From contig JADJEK010000001.1 in assembly GCA_016709145.1 (NCBI GenBank), positions 1,054,001 through 1,118,000 on the forward strand: a DNA stretch of 64,000 bases, written 5' to 3'. Source of the stretch: Planctomycetota bacterium. GTDB taxonomy: Bacteria > Planctomycetota > B15-G4 > JADJEK01. The position numbers and the translations under genes are program-made. This document shows positions 51,673 through 59,705 of this stretch, one piece after another. The notes below the pieces were generated by a model. It saw only the letters and a program-made list of their open reading frames with translations, had not been told where the DNA came from and did no database searches. Position 1 is the first letter of the stretch. Every line of letters begins with the position of its first letter.

Positions 51673-52056
51673 GTGAAACCCACCAAGAAGACCTCGAAGT
51701 CCACGCCGAAGCGGACAGTGGCGAAGGCCTCCAAGCCGCCGCTCTCGGACGCCGCGCTGGCGTTGGTCGCGCGACGGTTCAAGGCGCTGTCCGATCCGTC
51801 CCGGCTCGCGCTGCTGCAGCAGCTCATGGCCGGCGAGCGTTCGGTCGGGGACCTGGCCCGAGCCGTCGCGATGACGCACGCGAACGTCAGCAGGCACCTG
51901 ACGCTGCTCACCACCGAAGGTCTGCTCGCCCGACGCAAGGACGGCCTGTTCGTGCACTACTCGATCGCGGATCCGTGCGTGGAACAGCTCTGCGAACTGG
52001 TCTGCACCAGCCTCACGAAGCGTTTCGACGGTGCGCGGGGCGCATTGCCCGACTGA
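51673..52056 (+). CDS. ArsR/SmtB-family transcriptional regulator
   Basis: The 127-residue product is a winged-helix repressor: KALSDPSRLALLQQLMAGERSVGDLARAV (given in parts: FKALSDPSRLALL and GERSVGDLARAV), recognition helix ANVSRHLTLL and wing GLLARRKDGLFVHY. A lysine-rich tail of about 20 residues precedes the domain. Its neighbours suggest sulfide/persulfide sensing like BigR/SqrR, but the only cysteines are Cys102, Cys107 and Cys111 near the C-terminus; the helix-2 cysteine of BigR is missing. GTG 51673 is preferred because the in-frame ATG 51610 would place the operator inside the gene. Confidence 0.85.
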   Translation: MKPTKKTSKSTPKRTVAKASKPPLSDAALALVARRFKALSDPSRLALLQQLMAGERSVGDLARAVAMTHANVSRHLTLLTTEGLLARRKDGLFVHYSIADPCVEQLCELVCTSLTKRFDGARGALPD

Positions 52057-52111
52057 TCGACTAGGTTCGCGAATCGTCGCGTACAGCGACGATTCGCGAA
52101 CCTAGTCGATC
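52055..52111 (+). terminator. 26-bp perfect hairpin overlapping the ArsR stop codon
   Basis: The stem GATCGACTAGGTTCGCGAAT continues for 26 bp to GTCGC, with loop GTACA and an exact complement. It begins at the second base of the TGA stop. No T-run follows. It probably ends or protects the regulator mRNA; a repeat element is also possible. Confidence 0.65.
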
Positions 52112-52215
52112 CCGATCAGGTGTCCGAGGCGGCGGCAGCCGCCGTATCCACAGGTGTCCGACGAGGTCGTTGGAGCACGCCGTCGTCGTTCGGTCGCGGG
52201 CGTAGCCCGCGCTAG

Positions 52216-52250
52216 GAGAACGTGAATCAATCCGATTGATTCGCGTTCTC
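52216..52250. repeat. 15-bp hairpin
   Basis: GAGAACGTGAATCAA, loop TCCGA, then TTGATTCGCGTTCTC; one position forms a G-U pair and the rest match exactly. Confidence 0.75.
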
Positions 52251-52270
52251 GGCCTCACCAGGTGTTGTTC

Positions 52271-52313
52271 GGCTGTGAGCAAATCGGGGGCGGCCCCCGA
52301 TTTGTTCACAGCC
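52271..52313. repeat. 20-bp hairpin
   Basis: GGCTGTGAGCAAATCGGGGG, loop CGG, then a complement with one mismatch that can pair as G-U. A three-base loop makes this an almost continuous palindrome. Confidence 0.75.
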
Positions 52314-52445
52314 TCTGACGCCACCCCGGGGCACGAAGCCGACTTGCACGACTTGGCGTGAACGGTGCGGGACGAGACGAGGCAAGATCCACCCCCGACT
52401 CCGATCCGCGCCTGCGGCCGGTCGCGGAGCTCTCGGAGGATCTCC

Positions 52446-54047
52446 ATGCGGCGATTCGTTTGCGCGATCGTGGCTGCGACTCTGTGGCCCTCTTCCGGCG
52501 GCGCGGGCGTGATCACGGTTTCGATCGGTCAGAGCATCCAGGGCGCGATCGCGGCCGCAGCCGATGACGACGTCGTCCTCGTCGGACCCGGGCAATACAA
52601 CGAAACGATCACGATCGTCGACAAGCGCATCACGTTGCGCGGCGTCGCGGGGGCAGCGAACACCTTCGTGGACGGCGCGGGCAGCGGCACGAGCGTCGTG
52701 CGCGTCGAAGGGACCGCGAGTTCCGGGACCATCATCGACGGTTTCACGTTTCGCGGCGGCGAGGGTGGCAGCTACGGATTCGTGACGACGTCGTCCGGCG
52801 GAGGTTTGTTCGTGATCGACGCGGGGATCACCGTGCGCGATTGCGCGTTCTCCCAGAACCGCTCGAACGACCGTGGTGGTGGAGCCTACGTCTACAGCTC
52901 GACCGTGGCCGCTCCACCGGTGACGCGCTTCGAGCACTGCTCGTTCATCGAGAACCGCTCGAACGACGGCGGCGGCTTCGCCGAACTCGGCGCACGCTCC
53001 GTGTTGGCGCACTGCTCGTTCGTGCGCAATCAGGCGTTGGCCGGCGGTGGCGCGCACTTCGGCTTGCCGCACGATTCGCGCGTGGAGGATTGCTCGTTCG
53101 TCGACAATCGCGCCACGCTGCTCGCGGGCGGCGGGATCTCGGCCATCCTCGCGGCACAGGATCTCCTCACGGTCACACGGTCGACGTTCGTCGGCAACTT
53201 CGCTGGCGCCAGTGGCGGCGGGATCTCGATGGGGACGATCGGCGTGGTTTCGAACCCGCGCCTGTACGTCCTGGACTCGTGGCTCGTGCGCAACACGGCC
53301 GATCACGGCGGCGGCATCGGGGTGTTTTCCGGCATGCCGACCGTCGCCGAACTCGCGCAACTCCTGCATGTGACGATCGCCGACAACGTCGCGTTCGGGA
53401 ACGGCTCCGGCGGCGGAGCGGGCGTCAATTGCTCGAACGGCGCGCGCATCCGCATCGACCATTCGATCATCGAAGGCAACGTGCCCAACGACCACATCGT
53501 GTTCCTCGGCACGGCGGTCGACAGCTTGATCAAGGGCGGCGTCACAGGACCCGGTGTGTTCGCGGCCGATCCGCAATTCGTCGATCGAGTGCACGGCGAC
53601 TACCACCTGAGCGCGACGTCGGTCTGTCGCGATCAAGGCAAGCTGGTGTTCGCGCCCACCCTCGACGTCGAGCGCGACGCTAGGGCGATCGGCACGATTC
53701 GCGACTTGGGGGCCGACGAGTTCCATCCCCACCTTTACGGCGGACTCCCCGATGGCGGCGATGCCGCCGCGTCGGCCGACGTCGCGATCCGCGCGGTGGG
53801 TACGCCGGGCGGTGCCCTCCTCGTATTCGTCAGCGCGGGCCTCGCGCCGAGTCCGATGCCGACGTCGTTCGGCTCGTTCGCACTTTCGACGCCGGTCGCG
53901 GGGCCGATCGCCTTCGGGACGCTCGACGGCAGCGGCAGCCTCGATGTTCCATTCGCGGTCAGCCCGGCATTCGTCGGCGTCCAATTCGCCGCGCAAGGTC
54001 TCCTCGGTGCCGGCCTGACCAACGCGATCGTGTTGACGCTGCAGTAG
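52446..54047 (+). CDS. Secreted right-handed beta-helix protein
   Basis: The 533-residue product has a signal peptide (about 1-20), then a parallel beta-helix (about 25-400) of the kind annotated as right-handed parallel beta-helix repeat or choice-of-anchor protein. It opens with SIQGAIAAAADDDVVLVGPG and has repeats such as DCAFSQNRSNDRGGGAYV, HCSFIENRSNDGGGF and DCSFVDNRATLLAGGGI. These proteins bind or cleave polysaccharides. No catalytic residues are certain. A C-terminal domain of about 110 residues (from DEFHPHLYGGLPDGGD) is a beta-sandwich. GGAGGA precedes ATG 52446. Confidence 0.87.
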   Translation: MRRFVCAIVAATLWPSSGGAGVITVSIGQSIQGAIAAAADDDVVLVGPGQYNETITIVDKRITLRGVAGAANTFVDGAGSGTSVVRVEGTASSGTIIDGFTFRGGEGGSYGFVTTSSGGGLFVIDAGITVRDCAFSQNRSNDRGGGAYVYSSTVAAPPVTRFEHCSFIENRSNDGGGFAELGARSVLAHCSFVRNQALAGGGAHFGLPHDSRVEDCSFVDNRATLLAGGGISAILAAQDLLTVTRSTFVGNFAGASGGGISMGTIGVVSNPRLYVLDSWLVRNTADHGGGIGVFSGMPTVAELAQLLHVTIADNVAFGNGSGGGAGVNCSNGARIRIDHSIIEGNVPNDHIVFLGTAVDSLIKGGVTGPGVFAADPQFVDRVHGDYHLSATSVCRDQGKLVFAPTLDVERDARAIGTIRDLGADEFHPHLYGGLPDGGDAAASADVAIRAVGTPGGALLVFVSAGLAPSPMPTSFGSFALSTPVAGPIAFGTLDGSGSLDVPFAVSPAFVGVQFAAQGLLGAGLTNAIVLTLQ

Positions 54048-54097
54048 GCTGCCGCGTCGCTCGCTCTGCCTTCGGACTCGCTGACTCGAACCCGCCC

Positions 54098-54529
54098 ATG
54101 CCCACGCTCGATCACGTCGTGTTCCGCGTCGCCGACCTCGAACGCTCGGTCGCGTTCTACGAGCGCGTCCTGCCTGCCCGCGCGATCGCGCGCAAGGACG
54201 GCAAGGACCGTTGGCGCAGCCGTCTGGCATGGCTTGCTCCCGAGGGTCAGAGCGGTTTCGCCGTCGTGCTGATCCAGCCCACGCGAGTGCGCTGGGTGCT
54301 GCGGGTCCTGCACGCGATCGTCCCGCGCATGGCGCGAAGCTTCGAGCACTTCGGGCTCGCGTGCGCATCGCGCGAGGAAGTCGAGCAGCGCTACGCCACC
54401 GCGATCGCGGCCGGCGCTCGACCCATGAACCCGCCGGCATTCATCGACGAGAAGACCGGATTCATCGCCGAGGTCTGCGACCCCGACGGCAACCCGATCG
54501 AGTGGACATTCGGTCAACGCTGGGTGTGA
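54098..54529 (+). CDS. VOC-family (glyoxalase-like) protein
   Basis: The 143-residue product opens with LDHVVFRVADLERSVAFYERVL and ends with EVCDPDGNPIEWTFG, the start and end motifs of vicinal oxygen chelate domains. Metal ligands are probably His6, a middle residue such as His89 and Glu138. The segment between is longer than in glyoxalase I. Members act as dioxygenases, lyases or resistance proteins; no specific role can be given. It is convergent with the nitroreductase gene, nine bases apart. Confidence 0.82.
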   Translation: MPTLDHVVFRVADLERSVAFYERVLPARAIARKDGKDRWRSRLAWLAPEGQSGFAVVLIQPTRVRWVLRVLHAIVPRMARSFEHFGLACASREEVEQRYATAIAAGARPMNPPAFIDEKTGFIAEVCDPDGNPIEWTFGQRWV

Positions 54530-54538
54530 CGCGCGTCG

Positions 54539-55192
54539 TCAAACGTGTTCGATCACCGCCGCGGTCGGATACCGGACCTTCGGGGCCGTCGCATGCTTGT
54601 CGTCGGCCGCGCGGTAGCCCGCGGCGCATGCGCACAGCGTGACGTAGCCCTTGGCTTCGAGTCCGAGGATCGCGTCGTACTGCTTCGGGTCGATGCCTTC
54701 CATCGGGCAGGTGTCGACACCCATCGCGGCCGCCGCCGTCATGAACTGTCCGAGCGCGAGATACGCCTGGCGCGCCATCCAGCCGGCCGCGTCGAAGCGC
54801 GGCTGCTGGATGAATTGCACGATGACGTTGCGGTAGCCGTCGAACGTCGCGCGCGACATGCCGCGGACTTCGGCGGTGCGATCGATGAAGCGGTCGACGT
54901 CGGCCGGACCGAGTGTCGCCGGGCGTGCGAAGACGACGTAGTGCGATGCGTCGACCACTTGCCGCTGCTTCCACGATGCGGCGAGCAGTTGCTCCCGCTT
55001 CGCCGGCGAGTCGACGACGAAGAACTTCCATGGCTGGAGTCCGAACGACGACGGTGCCAGGACGAGCGATTGCTCGAGAGCGTCCCAAGTGTCGTTTGGG
55101 ATCGTCTTCTGCGCGTCGAACTTCTTCACGGCGTAGCGCCATTGCAGTCGTTCGAGCACGGCGTTCGGGGTCAGGGTCGACGATGAAGTCAT
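54539..55192 (-). CDS. Nitroreductase-family NAD(P)H-dependent oxidoreductase (NfsB-like)
   Basis: The 217-residue product is an FMN-dependent nitroreductase: RYAVKKFD (FMN phosphate), LAPSSFGLQPWKFFVV (active-site loop), and GLEAKGYVTLCACAAGY near the end (a late cofactor-contacting segment). It should reduce nitro compounds or quinones with NAD(P)H. In the tetR direction its order is TetR, remnant short-chain dehydrogenase, nitroreductase, with only 25 bases between the remnant and this gene, so TetR may control it. Confidence 0.92.
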   Translation of the reverse strand: MTSSSTLTPNAVLERLQWRYAVKKFDAQKTIPNDTWDALEQSLVLAPSSFGLQPWKFFVVDSPAKREQLLAASWKQRQVVDASHYVVFARPATLGPADVDRFIDRTAEVRGMSRATFDGYRNVIVQFIQQPRFDAAGWMARQAYLALGQFMTAAAAMGVDTCPMEGIDPKQYDAILGLEAKGYVTLCACAAGYRAADDKHATAPKVRYPTAAVIEHV

Positions 55193-55217
55193 GGGGTTTC
55201 CTACGTGGGGGTCCGGC

Positions 55218-55442
55218 TCACTGCGCCGTGTGGCCGCCGTCCACCGTCAGCGTGTGACCGGTGACGAAGGACGACGCGGGAGAACTCAGCCAGATCACCG
55301 CTTCGGCGATCTCTTCGGGCTTGCCGGTTCTAACGATCGGGTGCATCGATTCGAGCGCCGCGCGCGGGATGCTCTGCGTGAAGCGGTCGGTCATCGGCAG
55401 TCCTTCGGTGACGGGTGCGACTCTGTTGCTCACGGGCTTCAC
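55218..55442 (-). pseudogene. C-terminal remnant of a short-chain dehydrogenase
   Basis: The 74-residue frame matches only the last third of classical short-chain dehydrogenases: RVAPVTEGLPMTDRF, then RTGKPEEIAEAVIWLSSP and SSFVTGHTLTVDGGH, which close the family fold. The nucleotide motif and the YxxxK active site are missing, and the 51 bases upstream do not continue the family. A deletion of about 175 residues fits. A short GTG start exists, but a working enzyme is not possible. TetR and nitroreductase flank it on the same strand. Confidence 0.85.
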
Positions 55443-55493
55443 GACAGCGCTCGTCGTCGTGGGACGAGTGGTCCGTGACGAGAGGTGGAGGAT

Positions 55494-56078
55494 TCAGCTC
55501 TGCAAGAACGCGAGTCCGGTGTCGGCGACTTGACGCAGCTTGCTGCGCGTCGGGCCCGACTTCGACATGACGTGGAGTCCGAAGATCAGCGAGACCAGGT
55601 ACGACGCCGACTGCGCGACATCGACGTCCTTCTTCAGCGCGCCGAGCTTGCGCGCGCGCTCGAGGGCGTCGGCGAACACTTGCTCCATGCCGCGGACGTG
55701 TTCGCGCACGATGTCGCCGACCGCGGGATCCTGCGGCGCGAGCTCGACGGCCGCATTGACGCAGAAGCAGCCTCGCTTGCCCTTCGGTGCCACGGTGTTG
55801 TCGACCATCGTGTGGAACAACTCCCGCACCGCTTCGAAGGGTGCGGCCGGTCGGTCGAGGGCTTCGCGCAAGCGTTGGATCCCGTCATGGGCGTAGCGCG
55901 TGAGCGCGGCCGTGAAGAGCTTGTGCTTGTCGCCGAAGGTGCCGTACAGGCTGGCCTTCTGAACGCCCATCGCCTTGGTGAGGTCCGCGAGCGACGTGGC
56001 TTCGTAGCCCTTGGCCCAGAACGCGTCCATCGCGCGGCGCAGAGCCTCATCGACGTCGAACTCTCGCGGTCGGCCCAT
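55494..56078 (-). CDS. TetR/AcrR-family transcriptional regulator
   Basis: The 194-residue product has a helix-turn-helix N-terminus (FDVDEALRRAMDAFWAKGYEATSLADLTKAMGV, given in parts: EALRRAMDAFWAKGY and SLADLTKAMGVQKASLYG) and a TetR C-terminal domain with Cys103 and Cys105 in GCFCVNAAVEL, the motif seen in the NemR/AcuR-like group that responds to electrophiles. Genes for a dehydrogenase (now a remnant) and a nitroreductase follow on the same strand. A perfect operator-like palindrome lies 39 bases upstream of the start. Confidence 0.9.
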   Translation of the reverse strand: MGRPREFDVDEALRRAMDAFWAKGYEATSLADLTKAMGVQKASLYGTFGDKHKLFTAALTRYAHDGIQRLREALDRPAAPFEAVRELFHTMVDNTVAPKGKRGCFCVNAAVELAPQDPAVGDIVREHVRGMEQVFADALERARKLGALKKDVDVAQSASYLVSLIFGLHVMSKSGPTRSKLRQVADTGLAFLQS

Positions 56079-56116
56079 GCCTCACCTCGCGTCGCGTGTC
56101 ACGGCCGGCGGTTATA

Positions 56117-56128
56117 GACCGATCGGTC
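56117..56128. promoter_or_regulatory. TetR operator
   Basis: The perfect palindrome GACCGATCGGTC, within TTATAGACCGATCGGTCCACAA, stands 39 bases upstream of the tetR start, in the space shared with the divergent topoisomerase gene. This is the usual operator form (TAGACCGATCGGTCTA) of this TetR group, so autoregulation is likely. Confidence 0.75.
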
Positions 56129-56231
56129 CACAACGCAAGGGTCGATGCGAAATCGGGGCGCGCAAGGCGTCGTTCGTCGATGCGACGGGACGGCCGAACG
56201 CGGCATCGCTACAGTCCGCCACCCCACCGCG

Positions 56232-58154
56232 ATGGCACTCCTCGATCCGCTTCTTCGACGCCACTTCATCCGCTACGCCAGCTACGTCGTGCTGGAGCGG
56301 GCCATTCCCGATTTGCGCGACGGCCTCAAACCGGTGCAGCGCCGCATCCTGCACACGCTGTGGCAGATGGACGACGGTCGCTTCCACAAGGTCGCGAACG
56401 TCATCGGCGAGACGATGAAGCTGCATCCGCACGGCGACGCCGCGATCGGCGACGCACTCGTCGCGCTCGCGAACCGCGGGTTCCTGATCGAGCGGCAAGG
56501 CAACTTCGGCAACCCGCTGACCGGCCACGGCGCCGCGGCGCCGCGCTACATCGAGTGTCGGCTGACTCCGTTCGCACGCGAGCACTTGTTCGCGAAACAC
56601 CTCACGCGCTTCCAGGCCTCGTACGACGGACGCAACGAAGAGCCCGTCGTGTTGCCCGTTCGATTGCCGTTGCTGCTCATGCTCGGCGCGGAGGGCATCG
56701 CGGTCGGCATGAACACGCGGATCCTCCCGCACAATCCGTGCGAGCTCATCGAAGCGCAGATCGGCATGCTGCAGGGCAAGCCTCCGCGCGTCGTGCCCGA
56801 CTTCCCGTCGGGCGGGCTGATGGACGCGAGCGGCTACGACGATGGCCGTGGATCCGTCGTCGTGCGCGCGTGGATCGAACCGCAAGGCGACCACGCGTTG
56901 GTGATCCGCGAGATCCCGCACGGCACGACCACCGAGAGCGTCGTCGATTCGATCGTGCAGGCGGCAAGCGAGGGCAAGCTCAAGATCCGCGGCATCGACG
57001 ACTTCACGACCGAGCAGTGCGAGATCGTCGTCCGCCTCCACGACGGCGCCGACGCGCACGGCGTGAAGCAACAGCTCTACGCGCACACGCAGTGTCAGCA
57101 AACCATCTCCTCCGCGATCCTCGCGATCGTCGACGGCAAGCCGCTCGACCTCACGGTGACGATGGTGTTGGCGTTCCTGACCGATCAGCTCCTCGACTTG
57201 TTGCGTCGCGACCTCGACCACCAGATCGCGACACTGACCGACGACCACCATTGGCTGACGCTCGAACGTCTGTTCATCGAGCACCGTGTCTATCGCCGAC
57301 TCGAGGACGCCGAGACCAGCGACGCCGTGCGGCACGAGGTCCGCGCGGGGCTACGGCCGTTCGAGCCGTTCTTCGTCCGACCTCTCGACGAGCGCGACGT
57401 CGACCACTTGCTCGGTCTCCACATCCGCCGCATCTCGCTGTTCGACCTCGAGAAGAGCCATCGCGACGAAGAGCGCATCGTCAAGGCGATCGCGGCCACG
57501 AAGCGCAAGCTCGAGCAACTGCGTGCGACCGCCATCCGGTACCTGCGCAGCGTCCTCGAGGAATTCGAGGAGCATTGGCCGCGACGGACTCGACTGACGA
57601 CGATCGTCGACGTCGACAAGGGCGAAGCGACGCACAAGGGTCTGACGATGGCGTTCGAGCCCGAGACCGGGTTCTTCGGCACGAAGATCAAGTCCGAGCA
57701 CCACCGCACCCGCGTGAGTCCGTACGACCGCGTGCTGATCGTCTGCGACGACACGTCGTTCGTCGTGACCGGGCCGGTCGAGCGCGTGCTACTGCGCCAT
57801 CCGATCCTGCACCTCTGCGTGTTGCCACCGGGCAAGGAGTACTCGTTCACGGTGGTCTATCGCGATCTCGTCGGCGTCGCGTACGCGAAGCGCATCCGCA
57901 TCGCGAAGTCGGCGCGGGCGGCGCAGGGGCGCGCCTTGCCCGATGGCGTCGATCGCTTCGAGTTCTGGACGCTCGACGAGCGTCCCGGTCGCGTGCATCT
58001 CGAGTTCGTGGCGCAGCCTTGGCAGGTCGTGAAGGAAGGCAAGTACTCGCTGAACGATCTGCCTGCGAGTGCCGCTGGCGAGAAGGGGATCCGGCTCGCG
58101 CCGTGGCCGGTCGCGAAGATCGTGCGCCTGACGGACGCGCCCGCGAACGGGTGA
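56232..58154 (+). CDS. Type IIA topoisomerase A subunit, short GyrA/ParC form
   Basis: The 640-residue product carries the GyrA/ParC breakage-reunion domain: YVVLERAIPDLRDGLKPVQRRIL (given in parts: AIPDLRDGL and KPVQRRIL), the helix VIGETMKLHPHGDAAIGDAL and the catalytic Tyr106 in APRYIECRL, where AxRYTExRL is usual. The coiled-coil region follows, but only about 150 residues remain for the C-terminal domain, which is too short for a full six-blade propeller. Together with ATPase subunit B it would pass DNA through double-strand breaks. No gyrB/parE gene is adjacent. The start is divergent from tetR. Confidence 0.88.
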   Translation: MALLDPLLRRHFIRYASYVVLERAIPDLRDGLKPVQRRILHTLWQMDDGRFHKVANVIGETMKLHPHGDAAIGDALVALANRGFLIERQGNFGNPLTGHGAAAPRYIECRLTPFAREHLFAKHLTRFQASYDGRNEEPVVLPVRLPLLLMLGAEGIAVGMNTRILPHNPCELIEAQIGMLQGKPPRVVPDFPSGGLMDASGYDDGRGSVVVRAWIEPQGDHALVIREIPHGTTTESVVDSIVQAASEGKLKIRGIDDFTTEQCEIVVRLHDGADAHGVKQQLYAHTQCQQTISSAILAIVDGKPLDLTVTMVLAFLTDQLLDLLRRDLDHQIATLTDDHHWLTLERLFIEHRVYRRLEDAETSDAVRHEVRAGLRPFEPFFVRPLDERDVDHLLGLHIRRISLFDLEKSHRDEERIVKAIAATKRKLEQLRATAIRYLRSVLEEFEEHWPRRTRLTTIVDVDKGEATHKGLTMAFEPETGFFGTKIKSEHHRTRVSPYDRVLIVCDDTSFVVTGPVERVLLRHPILHLCVLPPGKEYSFTVVYRDLVGVAYAKRIRIAKSARAAQGRALPDGVDRFEFWTLDERPGRVHLEFVAQPWQVVKEGKYSLNDLPASAAGEKGIRLAPWPVAKIVRLTDAPANG

Positions 58155-58234
58155 AGGACCAGGCGTCCGTCGGCGCGGCTCGCGGGCCTGGCCTGACGCA
58201 GCGGCGCGTCCCTCGAGGGCGCGGCCGCGTGGGT

Positions 58235-59593
58235 TCAGCGCCGCGGCGGCGGCTCGATCTCCAAGTCGCGCCACCAACCTGCGCTCTTCGCGGCGGCTCC
58301 GATGCCGACTTGCCCACCGTTCGTGGGCGTTTCGATCTCGATCGACGAGACTTCGACGTCGTCGATGAACACCGTGGCCTTCGTGGGTTCGACGCGCACT
58401 TCGAACGCGAACGGGCCTGCGCCGGACAGCTCGCCCATCGGCCCCGGCGCTCCGCCCCCGCCGAAGTCGTTCCAGTGCGCGATCACGCCGACGTCCTGCA
58501 CGAAGTGCACTTCGAGCTCGTGTCCGGCATCGCGCGCCACGTGCAGACGCAGATCGCTGCTCGCGCCGGGCAGGAACTCGATCGTCCCTCGCACCGTGTA
58601 GTTCGGCACACCGACGGGTTCGACGCGGATGCACGTCGCATTGCTGGTGTCGAACGCGATCGTGAGCCAGTCCTCGCCGCGTTGCTCGGTGGCGCGGAAC
58701 GGTTCGTCCCAGCTCGGCTTCAGCGCGTCGACGAATTTCGCGAACTCCGCGTCGAGCGTCGCGGCGCGCTTGCCGAGGGCTTTGGTGAAGATCGCGGTCA
58801 GCTTCTTGCGCGCGTCGGGCGTGGTCGCGGCGATGCCACGGGCTTGCGCGAACAACGAGCGCCGCTGGTCGCGCAGGACCTCGTCGAACAACCAGCCGCA
58901 GAACACCGACCAGATCGCGTACCGGCGCGCGCCGTCGAGCGGACCGTAGTCGTCGGCGAAGATGCCAGCGGAGCCCGGCCACGTGCGGTCCGCGAGCATC
59001 GACCGCACCAGCACGAGACGACGCGAATAGAACGGTGGGTCCGCGATCGTCGTCATGCGCTGCGCTCGGCGCATCGTCTCGAGTTCGACCCAACACGCGA
59101 GTCCCTCGGACAACCACAGCGGTAGCTCCGCGCACGCGGGCAGGACGTGGTACGAGGCCTGATGGCCGACCTCGTGCGCGATCTGACTCTGCATGAGGAA
59201 CGTCAGGCCGACCGCGTCTTGCAGCGGGGTCGCCATCGGCGGCATCAGAGCGAGGTAGCTCTCTTTGGTCGCTCGCGACGAGAACGCCCAGTTCGTGGCG
59301 AAGTCGCCGCCGGTCAGTTCCTCGTCCTTCGCTTGGTACTCGGCGAGGGTCTCGTAGAGCGTGACGACGAGCGGACCGCGCGAGCTGCGGCGGCCGAGGA
59401 GATCTTCCGCGACGACGCTCGCGAGATCGGCGAAGCGCTGGGCATCGGCGACGGCGCGCTCGCTGCTCATCGTCGTGACGATGCGGACGCGCGTGGCCGA
59501 CAGGCTGGCCGCGACGCCCCATGCGATCGTCAAGAACGCGCACGTGACGGTGAGCACCGCGAGCCGCGGCGAGCGGCGATTGGTCGAGTCCAT
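58235..59593 (-). CDS. Gluzincin-like membrane peptidase with C-terminal beta domain
   Basis: The 452-residue product has an N-terminal membrane anchor (about 13-33) and a zinc site HEVGH (140-144) followed by SEGLACWVE (162-170; Glu163 the third ligand), the pattern of peptidase MA-like gluzincins. The C-terminal half (about 290-450) is a beta-rich DUF1080/concanavalin-like domain (FEVRVEPTKATVFIDDVEV), which may bind a ligand. It should act outside the cytoplasm. No partner gene is obvious. Confidence 0.78.
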   Translation of the reverse strand: MDSTNRRSPRLAVLTVTCAFLTIAWGVAASLSATRVRIVTTMSSERAVADAQRFADLASVVAEDLLGRRSSRGPLVVTLYETLAEYQAKDEELTGGDFATNWAFSSRATKESYLALMPPMATPLQDAVGLTFLMQSQIAHEVGHQASYHVLPACAELPLWLSEGLACWVELETMRRAQRMTTIADPPFYSRRLVLVRSMLADRTWPGSAGIFADDYGPLDGARRYAIWSVFCGWLFDEVLRDQRRSLFAQARGIAATTPDARKKLTAIFTKALGKRAATLDAEFAKFVDALKPSWDEPFRATEQRGEDWLTIAFDTSNATCIRVEPVGVPNYTVRGTIEFLPGASSDLRLHVARDAGHELEVHFVQDVGVIAHWNDFGGGGAPGPMGELSGAGPFAFEVRVEPTKATVFIDDVEVSSIEIETPTNGGQVGIGAAAKSAGWWRDLEIEPPPRR

Positions 59594-59705
59594 GGATCGA
59601 TCCCACTCGGAGGTCCGGGTGTTTCCCGCGCGAAGCGAGCCCCCTTGCTCGTCGCGTGGCCAGCGCTCCGCCGGTCGTTGGCCGGCAGGCGAGTGCTGGT
59701 GGCGG

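Larger units (their letters stand above)
52057..52445. other. Intergenic region with three long hairpins
   Basis: This 389-base region holds the 26-bp hairpin above, a 15-bp hairpin at 52216-52250, a 20-bp hairpin at 52271-52313, and smaller ones (for example GCGGGC-gta-GCCCGC near 52199). I see no protein gene. The last 130 bases lead to the ribosome binding site of the beta-helix protein gene. Confidence 0.65.

Noticed and set aside
56096..59125. A 1,009-codon plus-strand frame
   Set aside because: Arg-rich shadow of the topoisomerase subunit and of the opposite peptidase gene.
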